Of a stretch of 64,000 bases of DNA, positions 1 through 11,972 are shown in pieces. Position 1 is the first letter of the stretch. Every line of letters starts with the position of its first letter. The notes beneath the pieces were generated by a model. It saw nothing but the letters and a program-made list of their open reading frames with translations. It ran no database searches and was not told the DNA's origin. Origin of the DNA: Cladorrhinum sp. PSN259 (taxonomy: Eukaryota; Ascomycota; Sordariomycetes; Sordariales; Podosporaceae); NCBI GenBank assembly GCA_033725935.1, contig MU867109.1, positions 62,001 to 126,000 on the forward strand. Direction: 5' to 3'. A program made the position numbers and the translations under genes.

Positions 1-113
1 AGACAGGATAAGGTGGGTTGGAGGGATAGGTGGGCCGTTGTGAAGAAGAACTGGGGGATGAGCACAGCTGCGAGGATATGCAGGATTGTTCCTGCTTTCG
101 GGGTGGGGGGCAT
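1..113 (-). CDS. N-terminal fragment of a hydrophobic protein, cut by the window edge
   Basis: An open frame reads leftwards from an ATG at 113 and leaves the window after 37 codons. It begins MPPTPKAGTILHI and runs into a strongly hydrophobic stretch (residues 9-27), which suggests a signal anchor or first membrane segment. The ATG has a fungal-like context (AACA before ATG). The same frame stays open for a short way upstream, so the start could lie further up. I do not recognise the family. Too little is present to name a function. Confidence 0.4.
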   Translation of the reverse strand, partial: MPPTPKAGTILHILAAVLIPQFFFTTAHLSLQPTLSC

Positions 114-953
114 TGTTAATGTTAAGGCGAGGCGGACTATGATGGCGAGGTTGGTGTGACGTTATTTGGTTTTGCCTTTTCGGTTTGCCGATTTTGGAAA
201 GTTTCCTTTGGCTGTCATTTCTCGTTATGTGAGGACGAAACGGCGTTTTTTTTTTGGATGGGTTGAACAAATTCTGGGCGTTGATACCATGGCCACTTTG
301 ATTTATAGACGGACTCGCATTAAAGGCAAATTCTGGTATAATGCGGACTTAGAAAAGACCGGGACATATGAAGAGGGAATACATCACTTGGTAGTTTAGT
401 CATTGATACACATAATAGACATGTATCTAACTCTGCCGCTATCTCTCATATCTCTATATCGTATATAGTCAAGAAACTCGAGATCCCGAATATCGTGTGA
501 TGTACGGACCGTACCTAGTTGTTTCCGTCGGGATTGCAAAGCGTCCGAGTTGCGAACTTTGTAAAGCAAGTATATTCATCGGTTGCGAGGTTAGGCAGTT
601 AAAGAGCCAATTATAGTGGAACTAGCCCCGCCCCGTTAAGAACAAAGACTCGGCTCGGTTAAGCACCCCCCTCCAAAAAATCAAAATCGCACGGACCATT
701 GCAGGGCACCGAGTTCTGCGCCCACCTGACGTTCGGGCTCTCTCTCTTCTTCTTCCAGTTCACCGCCATCTAATTACCGGCAACGTTTCTGCCAATCTGC
801 GATCAAATCGCCGCGTTTGACCAGCGACCTTTTATGGTGTCTTGTCTTAAAGCTTGATACCTTCTGCAATATTAACCTCTCTCCCTGATACAGCACGAAT
901 CCCGATTTGGGTTTTCCCCAGCGGCAATTCGACAATCCGACCATCCGACAACC
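114..953. other. Intergenic, promoter side of two divergent genes
   Basis: No convincing gene is seen. A pyrimidine-rich tract with CT and CTT runs lies at about 738-757, the kind of sequence common just upstream of fungal transcription starts, and it precedes the SAC3-like gene. The short open frames here have no codon bias or recognisable motif. Confidence 0.5.
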
Positions 954-2630
954 ATGATGCCGACGTGGCCAGCCGCTCCCCCCGCCCCCGGCGTTTCGCC
1001 ATCAAATGCCTACACAACCACCTACTCTGGTATGTCCTCCTCGTATATGTTTGATTCCAATAAACCAATATCGCTAATGCTTTGGTCTCTCACAGCAGCT
1101 CCCGCCTTTACTCCAGTCCAAGTCCGACAAAGTTTCGGCCAACCCTACGGCAACCCGCCACCATCGTATCCAGTGATATCCCAATCCCCTCCAACTAATT
1201 ATGCATCTTCTACTGTGAATCCTACACCAGCAGCGGCCGATCATCAACCAAAGAAGAAAATTGACTGGCCCGAGTCTGTCCGAAATTACGTCCAGCGGTC
1301 CTTCCTTCCTGGCAACCTGGATCCCACGGTATCACGAGCCGAGATGGAAACTAAGCTGAAGCAAACAATCACCCACGCCACCGAACGGGGTGTTATGTAC
1401 ACCCTTGACTGGGATACTATGCCACTCCCTCAACAAATGATTTTGGACGAGCGTTCCAGCATGGCGGCGCTCGCCAGAGCCCTACCACCCCACCCTAGCA
1501 GCAGCAGCCCGAACTCGGCATCTAAAAAGAGAAGGTCTTCGGATCTGACAGACGCAGCAAACCTGGCTGCTCCTCCTCCCTGGCGGACCGGACAAGGCGC
1601 CCGCCTTGAGGACCGCGTTACGTTTAACAAGGACAAGCGCCCGACCGTTGACGAGCCCGCGGATAACACAAGTAAGTTGAACAAGTATGAGAAGCGCCAG
1701 AAGCGCTTCAACGGAGGCTACACATCGACCTATCGCTCTCCCAGCCCGCCTCCCAGTGCTGGTCCTGTCGTCGGCACATGCCAGGATTTGGAGAAGCGTT
1801 ACCTTCGATTGACTGCCGCTCCCAAGGCTTCTGCCGTCCGTCCTCCCTACATTTTGCGGCAAACCCTAGAGTTGTTGAAGAAGAGGTGGAAGAAGGATCA
1901 GAACTACTCGTACATCTGCGACCAGTTCAAGTCGATGAGACAGGATCTCACCGTGCAACGTGTTAGAGACGACTTCACAGTAGAGGTTTACGAAATTCAT
2001 GCCCGGATTGCTTTGGAGAAGGGGGATCTTGGTGAGTATAATCAGTGCCAAACTCAGTTGAAGGCACTGTATAAATTGGGCTTGAAGGGCAAGCCCAACG
2101 AGTTCAAGGCGTATCGCATTCTTTACTTTATTCACACCGCCAATCGTACAGAGCTCAATAATGCTCTGGCGGATCTAACTGCTGCAGAAAAAAAGGACGC
2201 GGCCATCAAGCATGCCCTTGACGTACGCTCCGCCCTGGCCCTAGGAAACTATCATCGGTTTTTCCAGCTCTACAACGAGACCCCCAACATGGGTGCGTAT
2301 CTCATGGACATGTTCGTTGGCCGCGAGCGGCTTGCAGCACTCTGTAACATTTGCAGGGCGTAAGTTCACTTGTTCCGTGACTCCTAGCAAGTTCAAACTG
2401 CTAACACCCCTTGCAGATACAAGCCTGATGTCCCATTGCGCTTCGTGACCGAGGAGCTGTATTTCGAGTCCGATATCGAAGCAGCCCAGTTCATCCTCGA
2501 CCATAACGGCCAGGATCTCCTGCAGGAGAAGGATGGGACGATTCTGTTCCTCACTGGCAAAGCCGGCCAGACCTTTGAAGGCGCTAAAAAGCAAGCTTTC
2601 TCTCGTGTCGACATCAAGGGTCAAATATAG
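954..2630 (+). CDS. SAC3/GANP-domain protein, Thp3/LENG8-like mRNA processing factor
   Basis: Model: exons 954-1029, 1096-2359 and 2417-2630, giving 517 aa. Intron 1 (66 nt) starts GTATGT, has a CTAAT branch sequence and ends CACAG; intron 2 (57 nt) starts GTAAGT and ends TTGCAG, and splicing continues the frame into YKPDVPLRFVTEELYFESD. The N-terminal half is Pro/Ser/Gln-rich and low complexity. The C-terminal half carries the SAC3/GANP helical region, with TCQDLEKRYLRLTAAP, then VRDDFTVEVYEIHARIALE and a DVRSALALGNYHRFFQLY stretch typical of the LENG8/Thp3 branch. Members of this family work with Csn12-type partners in transcription elongation and mRNA maturation in the nucleus. The family call is firm; the precise orthologue is inferred. 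Intron 1 is a multiple of three without stops, so retention would add 22 residues. Confidence 0.85.
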
Positions 2631-4044
2631 CCGGCCCATCTTCCCTATCTTTTTTTTGCAACCTCCCATCCACCGCATCGGCCGAGCTCCGCAGCTCGAA
2701 GGGCCAATTTTTCCAGCTTTTCTTGTACATCGTAATCCCGACCATGGCGTATCCTGGATTCCGTGGTTACATCCCTTCGCGATCTTCTTTTCCCACCTTC
2801 GCCGTTTTGGGTAGTTTCCCTTGCAGCTCTTCTCAGAATTTTTCCTGTCTCGATATTCTTGCATGAGGTGCAGGCTTCGACCTCCTCTCGGCACCCCCAT
2901 CGACTTCTGCGAATCCGAAAAGTATTTTGTTACATCTGACCACGAATTCCCAGCTCGTGGCTTTACGTCCAAGCACGTGCCCTCTTCCGTTTTATAGGGA
3001 GGGTTGCCGGCGTGAAGTCTTTATTTACACGACGGATCAAACCTGTTACCAAGCTCTACGGCGGCTTTGTCATACTCATGCCTAGAACTGACATTGAACG
3101 ATGATGATACTGATGGGCTGTTTGAAGAGTACTTGGCTTTGGCCGAATTCATTTTGGCGCACCAGCTGCTGCTCAGATACAATCCCTTCTATTGACATTG
3201 TTTCGGTCGTTCACCATGGTGTGCACGCAAACAACGACGGAGGACTTGGCAAATCGGTTCCATAGTGTTCCCAAGAGCTCAACCCGCTAAAACGGCAAGG
3301 CTGTTGAAAAGGGGTGTAGTTTGATGGCTTCTGGGCACGTAATGCGTATGCAGATTTCTTTTTTTGTTTTTCAGTTTCTCTGGGGGAATCTTAAATGGTG
3401 ATGATACCCGTAGCTGGGCGGGAAGAAGGGGCGTTTTTCGGTTTGGGTTGGCATATTTCTGATCTAAAAACTGGGGGTAACAACCTGGGCGACTTTCTCT
3501 ACCTTCCTCTTTCTGAGGATGAGAATGAGAATCTTGGCTTCTGAAGGCGTTTTGGGCATGGCCAAAGATGGGTGGAACTCGTTTTTGTTTGTGTAGATAG
3601 CCTTTATTTTTTCCTTCTCGGTTTGATCGAGACGAGATGAATGAATTTAAATATCTTATATTTTTGAGATCGGTTCATTCCTGGTGATAGCTTTATGTTT
3701 CTTTTCATTGGTGAGTTTTTCCAATGCTGCCATTTTGAGCCCCGCCAAAATGTTGAGACGTTGATGGGTAATTTGACGCATCATGAACTGTGTCAGCTAG
3801 GGATTTGTGTGTCTATCTTTGTATGTAGAGAGTACTTGTGTATGGCCGAATATACGGTGGCACACCAAAGTGGTTAATAATGGTGGTTCTGGGATGAGGG
3901 CAGGTTAAATGTAAATTTTTGGGGGATTTTTTTTTTCCTTTGAAGAAAGGGTGTTGTGGATGAGACGGAAACACTTGGAGAATCTTTTTTTGAGGTTCTT
4001 GGTTTTGGTACGTGGTTTTACCTACCTACCCAAAAACTTGGAGG

Positions 4045-4096
<52 letters not shown>
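4045..4096 (+). repeat. (TGA)n microsatellite
   Basis: About 17 uninterrupted TGA units, followed by an imperfect ATG/ATA-rich tail (to about 4130). It lies in intergenic DNA downstream of the SAC3-like gene. Confidence 0.95.
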
Positions 4097-4097
<1 letters not shown>

Positions 4098-4922
4098 AAT
4101 AATTAATGATGATAATAATGATGATAATGAGTGATGACAAGTGGTACGTACATGTATAATGTATAACGTACACTATAAAAGATGTGTGGTGGTTTGTTTC
4201 AGCAGTTGGTTTCAAGTGGTGGTGTGGCTATTGGATAGGGGCCGGGAGATCGGGTCGAGATGGATCCGGTGGGAGTTTCTTGGCCGGGGGGCATGAGAAT
4301 GTCATGTGAGTCTATACTTTTGTATTTGGAATCCTTTTCTTTTCTTTTCTGGTTTTCCTGTTTGAGAAGTGGAACTGAAACTGGGCAGTGCTGGGTGCAG
4401 TGGTTGAAGTTTTTATTGGTCTTTCTCTGACTTGATGACCTTGGAAGGTGGTTATTTTGCATAGATGATTCGAAAAAAAGGTTGGATGGAATACAACTAT
4501 CTACTATGTACAGTACATTGATGGAAAAGGGAACAAGATACATACCTATCTATCTAAAGGAACCGTTACGTTTTGGTTGGGATTCTATGCCGCTCATAAA
4601 CGTCGTTTACCGCGGGGTTGTTTTTTATGTCATGTGAATATGAAGAATTCAATCTTCGAAAATGAAACAGTCATCGACCTTTCTTTCTTTTTTCTATGTG
4701 AAATATCAGCTTAACACGATATATAGCCATTACATTAAAGTAAAGAAAAAAAATGAAGAAGACGCATATAGATGAGGAATTCTTAATATTTTGAGGCCAT
4801 GGCGGGGCAGATGGAGAGAATTTGGTTGCCCATCTCAACCCACTACCAGTATACCTTGTCATCACCTGTAAGGCCCCGTATCTATAACTTTCCGGGACCA
4901 ACAACCACCAGATGAATGAGCT

Positions 4923-4995
4923 ATTATGTTTGCACAATGGGACGTCTATGGTGATACTCGCCGACGAGGTCCCGGGTTCAAACTCTCGGGTCTCT
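4923..4995 (+). other. tRNA-like sequence with A-box and B-box, degenerate
   Basis: TTGCACAATGGGA at about 4930-4942 resembles a pol III A-box, and GGTTCAAACTC at 4975-4985 matches the B-box (GGTTCRANNCC) except at one base. The spacing between them is tRNA-like. The T-stem (CCCGG ... CTCGGG) is broken by an extra CT in the loop and no convincing acceptor stem closes it, so this is more likely a tRNA relic or the head of a tRNA-derived SINE than a working tRNA gene. Confidence 0.35.
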
Positions 4996-7900
4996 CATCA
5001 TCCTCCCGCCGATTTCTAGAGATAAAACGCCTTGGATATTCTCGTAGCCCGCCCCTGAGAGGCGATACTGGGAGAGCATTTTGCTTATTCAGTATGCTCT
5101 ACAAGTAGATATGAGTGAAGGGACGGGTAAACTGGTACCCTTCCAGCTCTCACCGGGAGTATCCCCAGCTCAGATGTAGCTGGAATAAAAATGACTCTTC
5201 ATCTGCGGGAGAAGGTTGGCACTGTGACACAACATAATTGATACCTACAGTATCCTACAGCAAATCGGCATTCATTGCCATGCGCGCGCCAGCCAAGACC
5301 GAGTATCTGTAGCGCGTCGACAGTCTCTCTCAGCGAGTAGAAACCGCCACTCGATCTAGACCGTTGGACAATAGATGTTAAAAGCCGCTTGGCGCTGGAT
5401 GATGAAAATCCAAATCACATCATATTCATCAAGGAGGTTGTGGATCATGATGCCCATGTGTCAGATCGACAGGGCCGCACCGGACTTTGCTCTTCCTGAT
5501 CAGTCACTTATCATTAATCATATGGATCTTTGCCATCGGACGGGATTGGGAATCACCCAAGTGCATGAGCCAGGGGGGAATGTCTTGACTGCAACGTGCA
5601 TATGCAGTTCAACTGAAGGCAATTACGGGATCCAGAGCTTCCCATCAATCTTCTTTTCTTCCTTCTTCTGTGCGGGAAGATTGGTAATCAACATCTGCCG
5701 TTTCATAGCGAGATTTTCTGCTCACCAATATTCGTGTGTTACGACTCGGAGCACCTGAACAAAACCAGACAAGGTCTCTCCATAATCGGATCCTTTGAGA
5801 ATCCTGATTTGAGGATCCAAGAAACAAGAGAAGCGAAACGGAAGCCTGCAGCGTTAAGGCGTAAAATTGGAGTCCCCTGTTGCGATCAGGTCATTGGCAG
5901 GACCTTGCCGTTTATTGCATCAGCGAGGGGTTGATGGGCGCTGTTGGTTGGCCGGGTGCTTATCCATGGGCCTGGCGTGGCTGCCATGCTTTTCCGTAGG
6001 CTAGCAGGACCGCTGCGGCGGCTTCCAGAACACCACCCGGACACGCGGTGACGCGGGCGGGGCTCGGCCTGCATGGATGGATGAATTGGCATCAATGATT
6101 GTCGATGGCTGACCTCCCCATCTGCAAGTCACCCTACCTATTCAGACTCCCATATGCAGTTCCCGTCCATATAGGCTGCCTGTGGACACCTAGATAGCTG
6201 GAACTTTGCCGGCAACCCGCGCAGAATGTTGCGTATCCTGGGTGGGGTAGCCAAATATTGATCATAAATGTGGTAGCCCGGTTACACAGCAGCTTTTGAA
6301 CGACCGTGATACAATTTCTTTGCCCTTGCCCTGGCGATGAAGGACGTGTTACTGTTCGAGAAGAGGGGCAACGGGTTCCAAGTGAAAGCAACGCCGCGAC
6401 GCCACAGGGCAACGGGGGATTATTGGTGATGATACCGAGCAAGGTTGGCGAAGCATCGATCGTCATCTGTTGTTCCCCTTTGACCTTTGACTGCCGTTAT
6501 TAATCAACATTTGGGCAGTCGGCTTTGGTCTGGTGTGCCCGGTGGCCGTTGGGAAAAAGAATCCGTGTGCAAAAGCTTGAACGTTGGCGTAGAATCCTCA
6601 CGCCCCCCCCCCCCCCCCAACGGAATGACCCAAAAGCCCGGGCCAGCCCCTGTGTTGCAAGATATTCAAGGTCACGGCCAGACAATATGCCGTATCTGTA
6701 TCCGGTGTCGTAATACTTTCTCATCAGATGCGATTGGCCATCCGAACTGTGTGCGCCAAGAACTGGAGATTGAGTCTCTCGACGCTCGAGTAGGTCAGTG
6801 CATACATAGCATGTACGTACCTGGTAGCATGGGATGGATGCTGTGAAATGCCATGGATGCCATGCACACCCGCTGCATCACGACACCTGCCATGGGCAAC
6901 CACCGAGCAGACCGGACAGACGTGATCCATCACCATTCAGTTAAGGCACAATGAGGCAAGGGAGAACGAATATCGAGAACTGGGAACCTCAGGTCCAAGG
7001 CCCGGCAATCTGCGGAGGGCGGAAGGCAAACGACGTCCAAAAGAGTCACTGTGGATCTCATGGCAGCGGATCCCGTCCCTCTGGCCGGGCCTCTTGCCTG
7101 GAACCTGGAACCATCCATCATCCATCATCATCCAGATTCGGCATCCATAGGTAATTGCGTAATGAAACTGAAGGTGTCATTGGGGATAGAGGAGAATTTG
7201 GTGGTGCATCACATACAGTCTGCGATATGTATGCTCACTTGCAGAATTTTCCAGCCTTATTTCGTTTGCGGGTGCGATAAGACAGAGGGAACGAACCAGA
7301 GGGACGTGGTCAGCACTTTTGACAGGCCCTGCTCCCTTCCCATGATTTTAGCCCGCATGGATGGATCCAACCCTCCCGTCGAGCCCCTCTCCAAGCCCGC
7401 CTTCCAAGCGCGCTGTGGCCCCCCCTGCCATCCTCCGCTCCATCCAAGCATCTCATCACTCCCCCCCCACCTGGTTCCATTTGTGCTGGGCATTTCTCCC
7501 TCCCCTTTAAGAAGTTCTCGGTGCCCAGATTCCCGTTGCCGCCCCTGCTGGTTGCCTCTCCCCCCCACCAAAAGCGACATATGTGTGCGTTTTGAGGAAC
7601 ATCGACAAACAGCAGAACGAAGTGAGAGCTGAACAAAGGGCACCTGTCCAACACAAAGCCAGCTACGCTGAGAAAGTGAAGAGAGGCGACCCAATCAGCA
7701 CCGAAACCCAAGGACCAAACAGCAAGCAGGAAAAAAGAAACTGGGAGGCAAACTAGCAATCCAGTACAAGAAGCACCGGCATTCCGCACCAAACAAAACA
7801 GTAAAAGCGTGCTAGTTTCGACCTCGACTGGTGGAAAAGTACTCGAGAACAAACACCCGCCCGACGACTCGTTGCAACGACCAGGAGGGTATTCTTCAAG

Positions 7901-8139
7901 TGTCAGCACCACACCGAGACGGTGCATTCGGACTGGTTACACTGATCCAGAACACACCCGAACCGACGACGCTTTTGCAGCAGTCCAGCACTGCGCTGGC
8001 GTAACGCAAATTACTTATCGGCCGAAGCGACTGTTCATTCCTCGCCTCTCCCTGCTCGACTCACAGCCGACTGCTCAGCCGATTCAAGAGATTCCCAGTC
8101 TCCCATCTCTGCCTTGTAGAGAGGGGGCCGTCTGACACC

Positions 8140-10424
8140 ATGAAGGTACGTCATTCTCAATTTGCTCATCCATCCGCCTCTTGATGTAGCAAGGCGACCA
8201 CAGGTCTGCTGCCGGCGCCTGCTTCAGCGCCCACTGCCCCTTCAAGTGGTCATTCAATTCTGCCCTCCCCCACGTTGCGCCTGGTTCCCCTCCACCTCTT
8301 TCCACATGCACAAGTACACACAATCACGCCCATCGCATCGCTGTTCTTCCATGTCTTTGCCATCTAAATGCTGACCATCATGCGCGCTCTCAAGGCTTTA
8401 AGGAGGTCGATCAAAGGGGAGAAGGAAAACAAGCCGCACATTAGCATCGCACCCAAGTCAGCAGTCGCTATTGTGCCCCCTAAAAAGGTGCGTCTTTGCT
8501 GTCCAGTGTTACCCGTTGCGTCTTTGATACCAAATGGCCTCTTGCTGGTGCGCCCCGCTACTGTGGGCCCCAGCTGTGCCGACGGTATCTGCGGTGTCTT
8601 TAGCTGTCCGGCACCGGCACAAACGCTGACCCCGTCGATGCCTAACAGGTTATTCGCGCGCTTTACGATTACGAGGCACAGACTGCACAGGAGCTTAGCT
8701 TCTCGCGCGGCGACTTTTTCCATGTTATTGGACGCGAAAATGATACGGATTGGTATGAGGCCTGCAACCCCGCTCTCCCAGACGCTCGTGGTCTAGTGCC
8801 CGTCACCTTCTTCCAGGCACTTGGTCGCACAGAGCGCGACAGCGGCCAGTCTCAACCAGATAGCGCGCGCTCGGCCAAGCACCCCGATCACGATTCCGGC
8901 TATGGCGATGCGTCGACAACAACACCCACACCGGCCGCCAGCCAGCGCAACTCCAAGTCTGGAGGCGGAAAGTCTGGAGCTATGGTTTACGGCGTGGTGA
9001 TGTATGACTTTCACGCAGAAAGGGGGGATGAGCTGGAAGCCAAAGCCGGTGAGGCCATCATTGTTATCGCGCAATCGAATCCCGAATGGTTTGTCGCAAA
9101 GCCCATTGGGAGACTGGGCGGCCCCGGCTTGATTCCAGTCTCTTTCGTAGAGATCCGAGACATGGCAAGCAACACACCGGTTGTTAACCCTCAAGACGCT
9201 GTTCGAAAGGCTGGTATCCCCAAGGTTGAGGAGTGGAAGAAGATGGCAGCCGACTACAAGAATTCCAGCATCACACTAGGCAAGTTTGATGGGAGTGCTG
9301 CGGGCGGGATGGAGCAAGGCATGGAGCGGATGAGTATTCAACAGTTCAATGGTCGGACCAGTCAAGTACCGGCCCCTAATGTGGTAAGTCTCGCTGATCC
9401 AACTAGTTCCCCATTGCTTTCTTCTGACCGTGGTATCTTCAAACAGCAACAATCCCCACAACAGCCGCGATCACCACCTCAGTTTGCACCACTCGATTAC
9501 CACAAGGAGAAGAATGCGGTCCAGCAGCCAATGGCGCAGCCGATTTCAGCGGACCGGGATGGCTCCCAGCTATATGCTCCACTTTCTGCCCGGATACCCC
9601 GGTATTGTTTCGCTGAAGAAAAGTATTGGTTTGTTATCGAAGCTGAGCTTGAGGACGGCCGCACTTGGGAGTTGTCGCGATACTACGAAGACTTTTACGA
9701 TTTCCAGATTGCACTTCTGACCGAATTCCCCGTCGAGGCTGGCACCACTGGACAGAAGCAGCGGACGTTACCGTATATGCCTGGTCCCGTTAACTACGTG
9801 ACCGACGCAATCACGGAAGGCCGACGCCACAATCTCGATGTTTACGTGAAGGATCTGTTGGGACAGCCACCATACATCTCGAAATGCAACCTCGTCAAGC
9901 AATTCTTCGCACCACGAGAGGGGGATTACGAAATAGACCCCAGCGCGCTCGGTGAAGAATACCGCCTTTCGGAGGGATCCCATCGCTCTTCAACTGATTC
10001 CCCACCTGATGGAGGATCTCACCAATCTTCGAGACAGAACCTGAACGGCAACGGGTATGCTGGTCTTTCTGCTCCAGCACGTCAGATGAGTCAAAACAAT
10101 GGCCAGCCACCGATGATCAGACAACTCTCGTCTCTTTCTCATCCTTCCCAGACATCACTGTCTCCCGGTATTCAACAGGCTGGGGCTCAAATGAAGGTAA
10201 AGCTCAGCTACAACGGTGACATCATTGCCATCAAGGTGCCATCAGAAATTGCCTTTGAGACTTTGTATGACAGGATCATCGAGCGCCTCAAGATCCCACC
10301 CAACGAACCAATGCAACTATCCTACAAGGATGAGGCAACTGGGGACAAGCCTCCGCTGATGAGCAACAATGATCTTGATATCGCGTTGCAGCGGAACGAA
10401 AAACTCTTGCTGTATGTTGATTAG
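8140..10424 (+). CDS. bem1: Bem1-type polarity scaffold (SH3-SH3-PX-PB1)
   Basis: Model: exons 8140-8145, 8395-8487, 8649-9383 and 9447-10424, giving 603 aa. Exon 1 is only six bases (ATG AAG, then GTACGT); splicing to 8395 gives MKALRRSIKGEKENK, the start I expect for filamentous-fungal Bem1. Domains: SH3-1 (about residues 34-88, VIRALYDYEAQTAQELSF), SH3-2 (MVYGVVMYDFHAERGDELEA), a PX domain (from about SARIPRYCF to VKQFFAPREGDYEI) and a C-terminal PB1 domain (MKVKLSYNGDIIAIKVP to LLLYVD). Bem1 links activated Cdc42, its exchange factor Cdc24 (through PB1), PAK kinases and, in filamentous fungi, NADPH oxidase regulation at hyphal tips. The 63-nt intron at 9384-9446 is a multiple of three without stops. 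An ATG at 8368 would give a different N-terminus and I prefer the spliced one. Confidence 0.93.
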
Positions 10425-11972
10425 GAGTTTTAAACATGCACGTCGGGCTCGCATTTTCGTTTCAAATTTTCGGTTGCTGGGGGTTTTTCAACCGCGTTAT
10501 ATCTTTTCGCCAAGTATACCCAACTTTTTTTGTGCTGTTTTGTTCTTCTTTTTATATTTTATTCTTCTTGCTCCTTTTTTTGTGAGGCCATACGCACTCG
10601 CCCTCCACACACTGCCCACTGCCCACTGCCAACCTCTCAGATCCCACACACACCATGGTTCTTCCACTGCCAGCAGCCCGACAAACACTTGATTGGATCT
10701 CCAGTCATCCAACACAGCCACTCATCGACCCGTTTTCTTTCTCCTTCAGGATTTCACGCCTCACGCTTCATGGATTGGTCAATGGGGTATATGTTCATTT
10801 TGTTTTGTTTTTTATGTTGCCAGTCAGGAGGCGATTATAATACCCCCCATCACACGGCTTCTTCTTAGGAGTATCTTGAAAGAAAAAAGGCACGACGAAG
10901 AGGAGGGTTTCAAGGAGATGCGTTCAAATGATAGGTCAGAGTTCTCGTTGCCGTTTGCAAGATCTAAAATTGGAGTTCTTTTTTTCTCTCTCTTGACCTT
11001 TTCAACCCTTTTGTTTCCCTGTGGTGTGTCGTGTTAATTGGCGGTTCGACGGTTTTGTTGTTGCCCTTAATCGTGGTCGATGCCGTGAATCAAAGGAGGA
11101 TGGGATTTTGTTGTATCCTTGAGGATAGACACGTGCTTTCAGGTCTTGTTTTGATGGATGGGATGAAATCTGTATATGTCTCTTATGGGGAAGGAAAGAA
11201 AAATGGAGATGATCTTATTCAACTGTCGGGTTCTGGTTAGTTGATATTCTTGACAACGGTATGTTGCGTAGAACGAGTGCAGTAATGGGATGAGATACTC
11301 TAGGTTTATGATGAGCAAGAGCTACAGACTTGGGTGGTAACCGCTTATGTTCGGCAGGTCTATTTTGCTTTTTTTATTTCGTTAACAGTGAGGAACCTGA
11401 ATCCAAAAGGAATCTATTGTTATTCCAAGTTTTATTGATGCCATTGCCGGATTCGGTTATTCGATAAACAAAGATTGCATATCTCATGCGTTGACAATAA
11501 GTGGAGTCGTCGTCGGCCTGATGCATATGCCGGTGTAGAGCGCACCAACCCCCGTTTTTCGACTTTGTCTTTTCATGTGGCAAGTCGCTTATGCCACCAC
11601 CACCCAAAGAAAGCACTTTCCCAAGGGTCGCAGAAAGGCAAAATCTCCGTTACAACGATCGTAATCCCCCCTCCCCCCCGCCGTGATTCTTCGATTGTCT
11701 CTTAACTTCCTCACTAAATACCAAACCTCGCTTCGCAATCATCTCCGAATAGCATACTACACGCGCCAAGAACGATTTTTTTTCGGAAAAGCTTCGACGT
11801 TATTCAATCTCTCGATAAGCTCATCAACTTTTTTTCCTTTTTCGGGGCGCTTTCTTTGCACCGAAAAAAGCGTGCTTTTGCGCTGCAATTGCGGCCGTGC
11901 CCGCCACCTATCTTAGCTTTGCACGGGGGCCCCGGCGCGCCGGAGCGGGAAGTGTGGGAGAAGGTGCGGATC
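10425..11972. other. Intergenic: bem1 3' region and upstream region of the CENP-B-like gene
   Basis: T-rich sequence follows the bem1 stop, as is usual for fungal 3' regions. No frame here has domain content. The frame leading into the next gene is open upstream of 11973 but contains no ATG, so the upstream extension is taken as 5' leader. Confidence 0.5.

Larger units (their letters stand above)
2631..8139. other. 5.5-kb intergenic stretch without a convincing gene
   Basis: Short open frames on both strands (for example at 4199-4543, 6134-6466 and 7051-7632) lack recognisable domains and overlap one another in opposite frames, so I do not call them. The part from about 7000 to 8139 is C-rich and likely holds the promoter and long 5' leader of bem1. 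It also contains a trinucleotide repeat at 4045-4096, a tRNA-like sequence near 4923-4995 and a run of 16 C at 6603-6618. A non-coding RNA could be present; sequence alone does not show one. Confidence 0.5.

Noticed and set aside
2241..2972. A 243-aa minus-strand open frame
   Set aside because: It overlaps the C-terminal exons of the SAC3-like gene in antisense and has no domain.
7310..7927. A 205-aa minus-strand frame upstream of bem1
   Set aside because: Low-complexity Gly/Trp/Arg-rich translation of a C-rich leader, overlapped by another open frame on the opposite strand; no motif or splice support.
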